Assembly: GCA_051294375.1 (NCBI GenBank)
Contig: CM119267.1
Coordinates: 16,036,105-16,100,104, forward strand
Source of the DNA: Paraspadella gotoi
Lineage: Eukaryota; Chaetognatha
Length of the DNA: 64,000 bases
Reading direction: 5' to 3'
Position 1 is the first letter of the stretch. Every line of letters starts with the position of its first letter. Under the pieces are notes generated by a model, which made no database searches, was not told the DNA's origin, and was given only the letters and a program-made list of their open reading frames with translations. Positions 34,719-44,803 of the stretch are shown piece by piece. A program made the translations under genes and the position numbers.

Positions 34719-34925
34719 ATGAGGCCATATCCCGAGGAAAATAGCCCGAGTTTGCGTCTTTTACAGCCGCCGACGCCGCTGCCGCTGCCGCTGCCGGCGC
34801 CGCAGACGGCTCAGCTGCCGCCTCTACTTAAGACGTGCGAGTGGCGTTCTCGTTGCAGTTTGTTCTTTGTGGTCAAACTCGAAGTTGTAACGACCGGTAC
34901 AAAACTGACTGCTGATGCACATTAG
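34719..34925 (+). CDS. Proline-rich short ORF
   Basis: ATG at 34719 (GGAA-ATG-AGG) opens 68 codons to TAG at 34923. The order is MRPYPEENSPSLRLLQ, a Pro/Leu run encoded by CTGCCG repeats (34770-34800), then QLPPLLKTCEWRSRC and a hydrophobic tail. A TCTTTTACAG acceptor-like site lies inside at about 34759-34768. It could be a further exon of the 33921 gene. No family was recognised. Confidence 0.27.
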   Translation: MRPYPEENSPSLRLLQPPTPLPLPLPAPQTAQLPPLLKTCEWRSRCSLFFVVKLEVVTTGTKLTADAH

Positions 34926-35239
34926 AGTTTAGACTGATGAGGACGAAACGGAATGAGACTGAAAAATGCTAAAGTGGTTTGAATGTGTATGATCGCTCAC
35001 TTTGAAATATACTTCACACGCATGATTTATATAATAACCTAGTAGTGAAATGCAGAAAAGAAGACTAATGAGTCAATTCCGAAAACAGATAAATCTGTTG
35101 GGAAATTTCACTTCTAAACCGGAAAATTCTATATCGTAACATTGCCTTCATAATGAATCTGTCGTCGTCTCGTCGTCGTCGTCGTCGTCGCGTGTCTTCG
35201 TTTACGCAAAAAAAAAAAGGAATTCGTTTTCGTTTGCAG

Positions 35240-35289
35240 TGAGGTTGAGGAGCGGGAGGGGGCGGCGTCGGGTGAGGGTAAGGGAAGAG
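35240..35289 (+). CDS. 50-nt exon-like segment with consensus splice sites
   Basis: The acceptor TTTTCGTTTGCAG ends at 35239 and the perfect donor GAG|GTAAGT starts at 35290. With one base of split codon on each side the segment reads EVEEREGAASGEGKGR. GC content is about 70% in an AT-rich flank. Splice signals of this quality at both ends of so short a GC-rich block are uncommon. It lies downstream of, and on the same strand as, the 33921 candidate. Confidence 0.38.
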
Positions 35290-35810
35290 GTAAGTACGAT
35301 TTTGTTGTTTGTCGCCTTCGTGAGTTTTTTTTTTCACGGTCGCCGCTTCTTTCGACGCGTCACAACTCGAAGAACGCGGAGCTGCGCACGCGCAGTGGAC
35401 CAAGCGAGCGCGCGTCTCTAAATCGAAAAAGATATAAAAGGCGAAAACGTTTTTACGAACGTCAATTTAATACTTAATTACTTACGAATCAAAATCAACT
35501 GAACATTAATAATGCAAATTGACAGGGTAAATTCCGATCTTCAAAATATTAGAACTAAGGAAAACAAAATAACAACAAGAAAAAAAAAACAAAATAACAA
35601 CAGCAAGAAAACAAAGAAACAATCTTCTCCAATCACTTGGCTCTGGCTTCATCCTTTCCAAGCGAGAGGGCGCTCCATCGAATTGAAATGAGGTGCCTCA
35701 CTTTTTCGCGCAACCCATCATTAGGATCGGGCCGCTCGTAATAGAAGAGCGCGGTAACCGAACGCGTTTCAACCTTTCATCATTAGTCATTAGTCAACCA
35801 GCACGACGCT
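35290..35810. other. GC-rich then AT-rich DNA; no supported gene
   Basis: 35300-35420 has high GC and the CRE-unlike word TGCGCACGCGCAG (35383-35395), which resembles an NRF-1 site (GCGCANGCGC). 35440-35640 is AT-rich with AACAA repeats. The gap at 35811-36206 follows. Confidence 0.35.
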
Positions 35811-36221
35811 NNNNNNNNNNNNNNNNNNNNNNNNNNNNNNNNNNNNNNNNNNNNNNNNNNNNNNNNNNNNNNNNNNNNNNNNNNNNNNNNNNNNNNNNNN
35901 NNNNNNNNNNNNNNNNNNNNNNNNNNNNNNNNNNNNNNNNNNNNNNNNNNNNNNNNNNNNNNNNNNNNNNNNNNNNNNNNNNNNNNNNNNNNNNNNNNNN
36001 NNNNNNNNNNNNNNNNNNNNNNNNNNNNNNNNNNNNNNNNNNNNNNNNNNNNNNNNNNNNNNNNNNNNNNNNNNNNNNNNNNNNNNNNNNNNNNNNNNNN
36101 NNNNNNNNNNNNNNNNNNNNNNNNNNNNNNNNNNNNNNNNNNNNNNNNNNNNNNNNNNNNNNNNNNNNNNNNNNNNNNNNNNNNNNNNNNNNNNNNNNNN
36201 NNNNNNTCTTAATTAGCCCGG

Positions 36222-36286
36222 CCACTCTCTCTTCTCTTCTCTCCTTCTCCTCTCTCCCTTCTCTCTCTCTCTCTGCTTCTCTCTCT

Positions 36287-36321
<35 letters not shown>

Positions 36322-36338
36322 TCTCTCTCTCTCTTCTC
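36222..36338. repeat. (CT)n tract next to a 396-N gap
   Basis: Imperfect CT array starting just inside the right edge of the gap. Confidence 0.95.
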
Positions 36339-36351
36339 CGCGGCCTGTTAA

Positions 36352-36534
36352 TTAAAGGCGCGCGCGAGCGTGTCAGAGTTTTTTGCTTTTTGTATTAATA
36401 ACTATAGCGCGCATTGCTCCTTTGTTGCCCGCCGACGTTGGCTCTTCGTCGTTCGACAGTAAAACTCGCGCGAGACGTCAAAACCGTAGTCTTTTCGTCG
36501 ACTGGGTACGATTGGCGGAAGGTGTGCAATAGGA
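36352..36534 (+). CDS. Coding-like open frame without start codon
   Basis: After a TAA near 36353 one plus frame stays open to TAG at about 36530. It reads a hydrophobic stretch (SFLLFVLITIARIAPLLPAD) and then a basic, polar part ending FVDWVRLAEGVQ. A second plus frame is open to 36620. High CpG, no ATG and no clear splice site make this weak. Confidence 0.18.
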
Positions 36535-36759
36535 GGCAACTGGGGGGAGTTGAAGCGGCAGGAAGGGGGGTTGTTATGGAGGGGGGGGTGAAAGAAAGGA
36601 GCGGTTCGTGGGAATGGTAAATATTTAATTCTTTAGTCTGTGGTCAAAATTTATAGAAAAAAATAAAATAAAAAACAAAATACAAAGGACAAAACAAAAC
36701 AAAACAAAATTCTATTTAATAAATGAATGGATATTTTTTGTACATGTACCAATTCCATA

Positions 36760-37392
36760 CGGTGTTTACATTTTCCCAAGCAATTCGTATCTTTTGACCC
36801 AAATTCGTGAACTGCGTTCCTCTTTAACCCCGGGCGCGAGACCTGGTCGCTCCGAAGTTCCGCCTTTCGCTGATTGACTCCAAGAAATACGAGTCAAGAA
36901 ATAGACTCCTTCCGCGGAAAACAATTTAGCGATAGGCCGAGCGAGAACCGTTTCGAAAGGAATATACAACGCGGCGGCGACGACGGTAGCGGCGCAGCTC
37001 TCCGGTCGGACGACGACGCAGCGAGCAGCTGATTAACCCGGCGATGCTGATTGGTTGAAACTACATAAACGCTTAAATCGGACGCCCGATTGGTCGCCGA
37101 TATCAACGACCGCACAACGATTTAAGGAAATGCAGTCTCCGAGAGGCTAAAGCCTTAGAATCAGTCGGGCGAGAATATATACGAGTGTATTCAACAGAGC
37201 TGAAACTACGTCCGCTATTCCCGCTTTGAAGGAATTACATACGGAGTCGCCGCCCGGCGTTGGAGAATTACATACGGGGTTTCTCTGAGGCGAGCGAATT
37301 ACATGCGCGTAACGACTGGAATCGGTCGGGATAAAGAGTCGAGAATAGGCGAAGATTTGCGGTGAAGGAAAAGGGGGAGGAGGAAGAGGAGN
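36760..37392. promoter_or_regulatory. CpG-rich promoter-like region
   Basis: GC-rich DNA contains several CCAAT-type words (CTGATTGGTTG, CCGATTGGTCG, CGCTGATTGAC), a TATATAC at 37176-37182 and the triple GAATTACATACGG motif (next entry). The minus strand is open for 67 codons at 36766-36969 (MYIPFETVLARPIAK…), which could be a small ORF driven from here. Transcription direction is not determined. Confidence 0.33.
37232..37307 (+). promoter_or_regulatory. Three spaced copies of GAATTACATACGG
   Basis: GAATTACATACGG occurs at 37232-37244 and 37265-37277, and GAATTACATGCG at 37296-37307, with start-to-start spacing of 33 and 31 bp, about three helical turns. The bases between differ, so this is not a simple tandem repeat. 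I do not know a factor for the motif. Confidence 0.5.
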
Positions 37393-37936
37393 NNNNNNNN
37401 NNNNNNNNNNNNNNNNNNNNNNNNNNNNNNNNNNNNNNNNNNNNNNNNNNNNNNNNNNNNNNNNNNNNNNNNNNNNNNNNNNNNNNNNNNNNNNNNNNNN
37501 NNNNNNNNNNNNNNNNNNNNNNNNNNNNNNNNNNNNNNNNNNNNNNNNNNNNNNNNNNNNNNNNNNNNNNNNNNNNNNNNNNNNNNNNNNNNNNNNNNNN
37601 NNNNNNNNNNNNNNNNNNNNNNNNNNNNNNNNNNNNNNNNNNNNNNNNNNNNNNNNNNNNNNNNNNNNNNNNNNNNNNNNNNNNNNNNNNNNNNNNNNNN
37701 NNNNNNNNNNNNNNNNNNNNNNNNNNNNNNNNNNNNNNNNNNNNNNNNNNNNNNNNNNNNNNNNNNNNNNNNNNNNNNNNNNNNNNNNNNNNNAGAGAAC
37801 AAAATTCGCATTTTCAAGTTATTTTGAGAAACGAAATTAATGCAAGAAAACAATTATTTTTCTATTTACCATACGTGATACGATTTGCCGACAAAAAAAT
37901 GTCACGAACGAAAATATTAACCGGAATAAAAAAAAA

Positions 37937-38077
37937 ATGAAGAAGATAAGAAAATGGCGGCATGAAAATGATAATGAGGAGCGAATCAACGTAGGAGGAA
38001 GGAGAACAATGGCTGCAATGGACCATTGGCCTGGGTTGACTTCCGGAACTCTCGTACGAGGAGAAAATAAACATTAG
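37937..38077 (+). CDS. Small ORF, 46 codons
   Basis: ATG at 37937 opens a frame beginning MKKIRKWRHENDNEER and ending AAMDHWPGLTSGTLVRGENKH, with stop TAG at 38075. The second in-frame Met (ACA-ATG-G, 38009) has a better initiation context. An ETS-like ACTTCCGGAA lies inside. The amino-acid composition is natural, but no family was recognised. Confidence 0.25.
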   Translation: MKKIRKWRHENDNEERINVGGRRTMAAMDHWPGLTSGTLVRGENKH

Positions 38078-38137
38078 ACTGACTGACAAGGGAGCGAGGA
38101 ATGAGGAATGAACTTGAGAAGAAGATGATTTCATGGA

Positions 38138-38178
38138 AATGAATGAATGAATGAATGAATGAATGAATGAATGAATGA
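38138..38178 (+). repeat. (GAAT)n tetranucleotide array
   Basis: Ten near-perfect ATGA/GAAT units. Flanking DNA to about 38400 is AT-rich and holds no ORF. Confidence 0.9.
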
Positions 38179-38399
38179 AGGTTGAAGTGGATAAAGTAAC
38201 GAGTTAATCGGAAAACATTTCGTTGTGATGATCGAGATGATAAAGACGATAAATAAGAAAATTGATTAGAAAATTGTTTATTAACGGAAATTAAATTCAA
38301 ATGTGTAAAGTTGGTAATTTAATTCATAATAATTGTTCGTGGTTTTTAAAGTTAGAATTTGAGTAGAATTAGATAGAACTTTTAAATTCAAAAACGAAA

Positions 38400-39127
38400 A
38401 GGAACATAAGGTTACAAAAGCGAATTGAAAAAGAAAGTTGAGCAAAATGAGGGAGATAAAAAGAAATTTGCGGTTGTGAAATAAAAAGAGAAAAAGTCGA
38501 AGGAAAAAAAGATAAAAATTGGGAGAAAAAAGTCGATGAGAGAAAAAGAAAAAAACAACAAAGAAAAAAAAGGGAAAATTATGTGTGAGGAACGCTACAA
38601 AGAAAAGGAAAAAAACAACACGAAAATTTTGAAACATATTAAAAAATAATAATAATAAAAAAACTACAACGCGAGGACTATTTTACGATAAAAAAAAGTG
38701 AAAATTATTTGGCGGAAATAAACTTTGACAAGAATTTCAAGATCGCAATTTTTTTTTTTCGGTGGAATCGCGCGAAAAATGTGTGTGGGAAAAATAAGAA
38801 TGAAAAAAGAAGTAAATAAAAGGGAAAAGAAGGGAAGCGCGAGAGAAAAAGAAAAAAGAAAAAAAAAGGAAATAAAAAAAAATGGAAGCAAGAAAAGGGA
38901 GGAAAATGGGAAGAAAACGAGATGAAAGCGAAAGCGAATAAAGATGATGAAAATGGAGATTCAAGGACGAGACGGAGGAAAGGGAGGAAGATAAGGGAGG
39001 AAAGTGGGGGAGAGGGAGGAAGAAGGAAAGGAGAAAAGAGGGAGGAAGCGTTAAGATGAAGAAATATAAAAGAAGATAATGTGACGAGTGTGAAAAACAA
39101 AGAATCAAGAAGGATGATAAGAAACGG

Positions 39128-39208
<81 letters not shown>

Positions 39209-39690
39209 GAAGCCAAAAAAAAGCCGGAGAGAAAAATATGAGAAGACAAGGAAAAGAGAGTGCCAAAAATGTAGATAATGAGCGCGATGAGACAAGGTTA
39301 AAAAGGCTGTTCAGAGAGTGAGAGAGAGAGAGAGACAGAGAGACAGACAGACAGAAAAAAAATGAGATGGAAGAAAAGAAAAGGGAAAAAAAGGAGAGAG
39401 AAAGAAAAAAAAGGAAAATGGGAGAAACAGACGAGAATCGAAAAACCATCGAGGAGAAAACGAGGAAAGAAATGGAGAAATGAAGAATGAAGAGAAAGGA
39501 AAGAGAAGAAATGGAGGAAAGAAATGGAGGAAAGAAGAAAGAAAAGAGAAGAAAAGGAGAAAAGAAAAGAAATGGAGGAAAAAGAAAGAAGAGAAAGAAA
39601 AGAAAAGAATAGAAGAAAAGAAAAAAAAAGGGAGAAAAGTTAAAAGGAGACGAAAAAAAAAATAAATAGTAAATAAAATTCACCGAAAGT
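38400..39690 (+). repeat. 1.3-kb polypurine stretch
   Basis: The plus strand is overwhelmingly A/G, mostly AAAGAAGAA-type words, with a pure GA array of about 75 bases at 39131-39205 and CAGA-rich DNA at 39330-39355. Long minus-strand frames (Phe/Ser/Leu) are artefacts of this bias. Such tracts can form triplex (H-DNA) structures. Confidence 0.8.
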
Positions 39691-40330
39691 TGGAAGAGTA
39701 GAATAATAGAATAATCAAGAAATAAAGAGAAATAAGAGGGATTTATTATTTACAATAAAAAAATAATATAAAGGAATTGCATATCGGACAGAATTTAAAC
39801 AAAAACGCCGACAAAAAAGTCTGAATAAAAAAAAAATATTCAAACTAAAAACCGTTAAACGACGAAAGCAAATTTACTCGCAGAAAAATAAAGTGAAATT
39901 TGAAAAAAAAAAGATTTTAGAATTTGTGTCATTTAATTTTAAGTCAATGTTCAAATGTGACAAAAAACACGGAGAGAGAAGCAAATAAAATACAGACGCA
40001 AAAAATATGATGCGGCAGCAAAAATCTCAACGTTGTGAAAGCGCATAAAATCTATCATCTGGCATCTTCAATAGAATTTAAGGTTTTCAAAATATAATTA
40101 ATTTTTTCTAAAATATTAAGTATATGTTAGACGGAATTTGCCTGTGATTTACATCACATTATGCGCGATTCCTTTGAAAAAACTTTAAATGTCAAACGAA
40201 CCTCTATTATCATAACGAAATTCACTCAATTCACAACGAAATGACGACAATCACGTGAAAGGCGCGAGACGTAACTTCACAACAACCATTTCCTTCCAAT
40301 TTTGTTTTATGTTTCGCTGTTTATGTTTTG
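39691..40330. other. AT-rich DNA, nothing recognised
   Basis: Mixed AT-rich sequence without arrays, splice-bounded GC islands or long frames. Confidence 0.5.
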
Positions 40331-40700
40331 CTGATTTTTGTTTTCATTCGGTTTTTCTTATCTCCGCCGCACCGAAGGTCGACCGCTTGGAAAATGTAGC
40401 AAATGTTGCAAATCCACAGCCGGAAAAAAAAGAAAGAAATAGAAAGAGAGAGAGAAAGAAAGAAAGAGAGAGACAGAGAGAGGTGGGGAGGGGAAAGGTA
40501 GGGGGGGAAGAGGGAGAGAAAGAAAGTATTGGAGGGTCAAGAGGTGACTTGTCCTGGTTGTAGGAACATTGGTTTTGGTGGTGAGATGATACGAGTTTGT
40601 GACTGAGAAAAGTTAATGGGAAACTGAAGGGAGTCGAAAAGGAAAAGGCGTCTCTAAGAAAGAGGAAAGGGAAGGGTAAGTTCTGCTGCGTAAGAGGAGA

Positions 40701-40731
<31 letters not shown>

Positions 40732-40883
40732 CGAGACGAGGAGAGAGAAGAAGAGGAGAGAGAACGAGAGGAGATGAGAGAGAGAGAGAGAGGAGGAAGT
40801 CTGGGTAAGAGTCGGAAGTGAGAGTCGTTAAAAAAAAGGCAAGTTCCTTTGGAGGCGCGGAAAAGGAAAATTATGACGACGGA

Positions 40884-40930
<47 letters not shown>

Positions 40931-41014
40931 CCTCAGTCGGAGAAAAAATGGGAGCGGAAAAAAAATAAATTGAAAGGAACCAGAATTGAGGGAAAACAAC
41001 GATAAAGTCTCCGT

Positions 41015-41055
<41 letters not shown>

Positions 41056-41060
41056 TGAAA
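40331..41060. repeat. GA tracts and (ACG)n arrays
   Basis: A short coding-like stretch (about 40350-40430, APKVDRLENVANVANPQPEKKE) runs into GAAA/GA repeats. GA tract at 40698-40797; pure GAC arrays at 40884-40930 and 41016-41056. The minus-strand frame over the arrays is poly-Val. Confidence 0.75.
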
Positions 41061-41164
41061 AGACGGAATCCGTTGAAAATAGACTGAAGGTTGAATGAGG
41101 AAGAATTGAATCGACGTCGACGCCTTTAATTTAAAAAACGATTTCTTTACCACTTTTTTTTTTT

Positions 41165-41215
41165 AGTTGCGCCGAGAGTGCAACTCTATAAGTCACTTTT
41201 CGGTCGGTCGGTCCG
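41165..41215 (+). mobile_element. Dispersed-repeat terminus shared with 51096-51166 (inverted)
   Basis: CAACTCTATAAGTCACTTTT followed by CGGTCGGTCGGTCCG. The complement of 51096-51166 carries the same 26-base word followed by GTCNGTC repeats. A shared terminus plus a subterminal tetranucleotide run suggests two members of one transposable-element family in opposite orientation. Internal sequences do not match by eye. Confidence 0.45.
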
Positions 41216-42070
41216 TTTTTTTAGTCTGTTTTTCTTATTTTTTAAATGATCATATCTCGACGAATTCTGAATCATTTTGAATAATACTTGGAATAATGTT
41301 TTGTATTATGAGACGCATACATGCATAAAGGTATTTGTGCACTCACATGATCATCTAGAAAAATGTATATGCCATAACAAAATTTTTGCAGAGCAACACC
41401 CAAAACTTACTGGTTCTTGTTTTTTTCTTTTTTAAATCTATGTCTTTATTTTTTTTACAGCTTACTTCTTTCGTTTATTTCTCCTCGTACAATGATTGTA
41501 ATCTTATCTTATTAATGTTGATTTGACTTTTTTTAAATTTTGATTTCATTTTGTTGGCACACTAGCAAAAATTGCTGATGTCCCAGAGAGGATAAATACG
41601 TATATATATTTTTCAATTACTGAGTCAGTCAAGCAACATATTTCACACTCACTCGCTTTTGGTAAGTTAAATATTCCACGTCCGGATGAGATCGACAGCA
41701 AGAAAGCGACAACAACAACAACGCTTTCTACTGGACCTGGAAGAGCATTTTCGATGTAATGTAATACGCGGTTATAAAAAATGATTCCTAACTTATGTTT
41801 TTATGATTAACGATAACGAAAACTCACCGAATAAACTTTTTAAAAATCATTTTCACTTCCAAAAAGAAAAAAAAAAGAGGTAATGAATATCGCTAGATGC
41901 TTTCTACTTTGATCTGGTATCGTTAACGACGAAAGACGATTCAGAAATCAAAAAAAAAAAAATCCTTTTATTCATTAAAAAGGAAAAAAAAGGAAAAAAA
42001 GGAGAATGAAAAAAGGGAATCAAAATGGGTTTCGTTGCTCGTCTCATTTCATTATTCACCGCGTCCTGGG
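41216..42070. other. AT-rich DNA, possibly the body of the adjacent element
   Basis: No frame over 40 codons is convincing. A donor-like G|GTAAGT lies at 41661 after CACTCACTCGCTTTT. 41860-42010 contains A-rich runs. Confidence 0.35.
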
Positions 42071-42085
42071 CACCGCGAGTCCTCA

Positions 42086-42297
42086 ACATCGCGAGACGCG
42101 AACCGCGGCTTAGCGAATCCCTGGTACCGCGAATCCCCGGCACTGCGAATCCAAGGCACTGCGAATCCCTGGCTCAGCGAATCCTTGGCACCGCGAATCT
42201 CCGGCACCTAAAAATCCCCGGCACCGCGAATCCCCAGCACCGCGAATCCCCAACACCGCGAATTCCAAGCACCGCGAATCCCTGGCCCAGCGCCCCA
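42086..42297 (+). repeat. 16-bp CpG-rich minisatellite
   Basis: About 13 units of the form AATCCCYGGCACCGCG (for example 42145 onward), each 16 bases apart from one 17-base unit near 42200. Variants change the YGG and the CRCCGCG parts. Because 16 is not a multiple of 3, the frame through it cycles every 48 bases. Flanked by GC-rich DNA on the left and polypurine DNA on the right. Confidence 0.9.
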
Positions 42298-42339
42298 TCG
42301 CTTTCCACGCCCCCCGAAAAAAAAGCGTTCAAATTCAGG

Positions 42340-42940
42340 GAATAAAAATTCACAAAATCCGGAGGAAATCTGTGGTGGAGATAAGAGAGGAGAAAAAAAT
42401 GAAAGGAGGAAGGGAGAGAAAAAGGGAAAAAAAAAGGAAAAGGGGAGGGAGGAAGGAAAGGAAAGGACGAATAGGGGGTAAAGGGAAGGGGAAAGGGAGC
42501 TAAGATAGAAGAAAGAGGTGAGAAAAGGGGGAAAACAAAGGAGGATAAAGGAGATCCGGAAGGAAGAAAGGAAAGAAGAAAAGAAAGAAGAAGCCAAAAA
42601 AAAAAAAAAAATAAAGGAAAAGTAGAAGAAAATATGTGGAATTTAAAGATCGATTAAAGGAATAAGAAAATTATTAATTATTATGTTATACAATAATACT
42701 TAGAAAAATAAAACTGCAAAGTAAAAGGCGAATCACGCGTATTAAAAGCTAAAGAGAAAGAGATAGAAGAAAATGAGTCAGAAATAGAAAGACGAAAAAT
42801 AATGATCAGATTAAGAAGAAAGATAGAAAAAGATAATGGAAAGAAGAAGAAAAAAAGGGAAAAAAAGGAAGATGGAAATGTCTGCTGGGATAAAGAGGAC
42901 GTTGAAAAATTGAAAAATTCTCAGGGAATTAATGGTGGGA
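42340..42940 (+). other. Polypurine / A-rich DNA
   Basis: GGAAGGAAA-type purine-rich DNA to about 42610, then A-rich mixed DNA. No ORF. A perfect CRE (TGACGTCA) follows at 42976-42983. Confidence 0.55.
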
Positions 42941-43009
42941 AATGATTTTGACAACAGAATTCGGAGCAAAACAAGTGACGTCAAGAAACGTTAACCTTTT
43001 CTCTCAATC

Positions 43010-43125
43010 TTTCCCAGGCCTTACCCAGTTCTGGCCCAGTCCTCACCCAGTCCTTTGTTCAGTTCTCGCACAGTTCTCACTCAGTTCTCTCTCAGTTTTC
43101 ACTCAGTTCTCAGCCAGTTCTCGTC
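43010..43125 (+). repeat. Short-unit minisatellite (CTCACTCAGTT)
   Basis: About ten degenerate units of 10-11 bases with the core CAGTYCT (CCCAGTTCTGG, CCCAGTCCTCA, TCAGTTCTCTC, TCAGTTTTCAC). Not in frame with any ORF. Confidence 0.8.
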
Positions 43126-43359
43126 TTCGAGAAGAAAATCCAAAAAACGTTTTTAGCCAAAAGTCATAAAATCCGACTCAAGGAAAACGGGACGGTGAAA
43201 AACGGCTCACGGAAATTCACCGTGAACGAAACGACTCACTCACTGAGTCTAAGAAACGATCACAATCAGATCGGGCGTTTCGTGAGAGGGGAGACGACAG
43301 AACAACAAAAATTTGGGTTTAATTAATCATTGTCCAAAAAATTGAATTTACGATTTAGA

Positions 43360-43392
<33 letters not shown>

Positions 43393-43533
43393 ACAAAACA
43401 ACAAGTTGACAAAAGATTTTTGACATGAACTATTTTTTTCCAAAACTACATTAAATTTCTCAGCGACAATCCTTTTAAAACATGGCGAACGCGAAATAAT
43501 TTCGAAAAAAATATAAGAAAAGAAAAGATCGAC
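43126..43533. other. AT-rich DNA with a 31-base poly-A run
   Basis: An uninterrupted A run lies at 43361-43391. It could be the tail of a retroposon, but no target-site duplication or upstream element was recognised. The GTGAACGAAACGACTCACTC stretch (43220-43250) is unremarkable. Confidence 0.45.
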
Positions 43534-43844
43534 ATGGTGCGCCGTCATCTGCGTCATCGTTGCGTCGCTGATCTAGTGCCATGCTGCATTTCGCATCTGC
43601 GTCATCTGCCGTCATCCGTTGGCGTCGCTGATTCGTCCGCCGTCATCTTCGTCGTCATCTCCCTCAACGACTTCTGTGATTTCGAAATCGTCGACGTGAT
43701 TATCGTCGTCGTCGACAATTATCTGTTTTCACACAGCGAAAGCGAACTCAACGTAAAACGAGTTCCGTTTAGTAGATCGAGAATCTCTCAATCGGACCGA
43801 CAACAACACACGACGACCACGCGAGAAAGCGACAACAACGCCGG

Positions 43845-43967
43845 ATGAGCGAAGACGCACGACGACGACGACGGGATGGAAAAGAGAAACGAGAGCTTCC
43901 TAATGAGGAGGTCCAGTTTTTATTGGGCAAGAAATTAACTGGAACGGCATTTCGATTCAAACTTTAA
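43845..43967 (+). CDS. Small ORF, 40 codons
   Basis: ATG at 43845 opens a frame beginning MSEDA, passing through an Arg run from CGA repeats, then KEKRELPNEEVQFLLGKKL, to TAA at 43965. It immediately precedes the 43981 terminal-exon candidate but in a different frame. It may be coding with an indel, or an intron. Confidence 0.22.
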   Translation: MSEDARRRRRDGKEKRELPNEEVQFLLGKKLTGTAFRFKL

Positions 43968-43980
43968 CCATGCCTCTCAG

Positions 43981-44103
43981 AAAAGAGATGAGGTCGCCGT
44001 TGTCAGCAAGGAGCTCTGTTCCGTGAGCACGGATATCAAAAGCGAGGGTACCCCTACGCACGACGACGTGACCGGACCGTACGAACTGACGAACGACGAC
44101 TAA
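43981..44103 (+). CDS. Candidate 3'-terminal coding exon
   Basis: A branch-like CTTTAAC and the acceptor GCCTCTCAG precede 43981. In phase 0 the exon reads KRDEVAVVSKELCSVSTDIK, then a Ser/Thr/Asp-rich tail ending GPYELTNDD and TAA at 44101: 40 codons. About two thirds of third codon positions are G or C, unlike the AT-rich flanks. An AATAAA poly(A) signal lies at 44165-44170, 62 bases after the stop. Acceptor, codon bias, stop and poly(A) signal together make this one of the best gene fragments here. The family is unknown; the upstream exon is not located. Confidence 0.45.
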   Translation, partial: KRDEVAVVSKELCSVSTDIKSEGTPTHDDVTGPYELTNDD

Positions 44104-44164
44104 AAAGCAGAAAAAAAACGACACCCTTTAAAAAAAAAGAAGAAATACAAAATCTCGAATGTGA

Positions 44165-44170
44165 AATAAA
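44165..44170 (+). terminator. AATAAA poly(A) signal for the 43981 exon candidate
   Basis: Canonical hexamer at a typical distance from the TAA at 44101. Confidence 0.35.
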
Positions 44171-44764
44171 TAGTTAAAGCTGTAGTTTGTAAGTCTTGAG
44201 CACAGATCTCTACTACTATACCTATCGATTAAGTCTCTATTACTACAATACTAATTTTTTCCTCAATCTTCTCCTACGATTGCCTTTCTTCCGCTATTCT
44301 TAGCAGATATGATATCTTTTTTTCACATTCTCAACAACACAATAACTTCCGTCAATTAATATAAGTCGTTACTCCGCACAAAGAAAACGGTTTTGGACTT
44401 GTCGGCCCTCGATCTGTTCTCAATTCCCGTTTCATAGAAAGAAAATTCTCTCCCCCCCCTCTTCTTGCCAGATATCGGAGACCTGATTTTATGGGAAAAA
44501 ATCGTCGCAATATTGGATATTGTGATATAAATCTCGGCGATATATTGGATCTGGTGATATTGTGATATCGATTATTCCCCGCTTCTCGTATCGGTCGTTG
44601 TATCTTAGAGTCTCTCGGACGAGACGGTTCTTTTCCTTTCTTTTTTTTTTTTTTACAAGGCTAATCTTTGCGTTCGACAAATGAATCTCTTCTTTCAACA
44701 AATTGCGGGAATAAAAAGTGAAAGATTGAGATGGAGTGGGGAGAGCGAAATAAATGTGAAAATA

Positions 44765-44803
<39 letters not shown>

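Noticed and set aside
38705-39295. 196-codon minus-strand hydrophobic frame
   Set aside because: Complement of polypurine and GA repeat; no natural composition anywhere in it.
42086-42297. Repeat protein encoded by the 16-bp minisatellite
   Set aside because: A 16-bp period shifts the frame at each unit; the open frame is short and flanked by purine-rich DNA.
43361-43391. Poly-A tail of a processed pseudogene or LINE
   Set aside because: No recognisable transcript-like sequence upstream and no target-site duplication.
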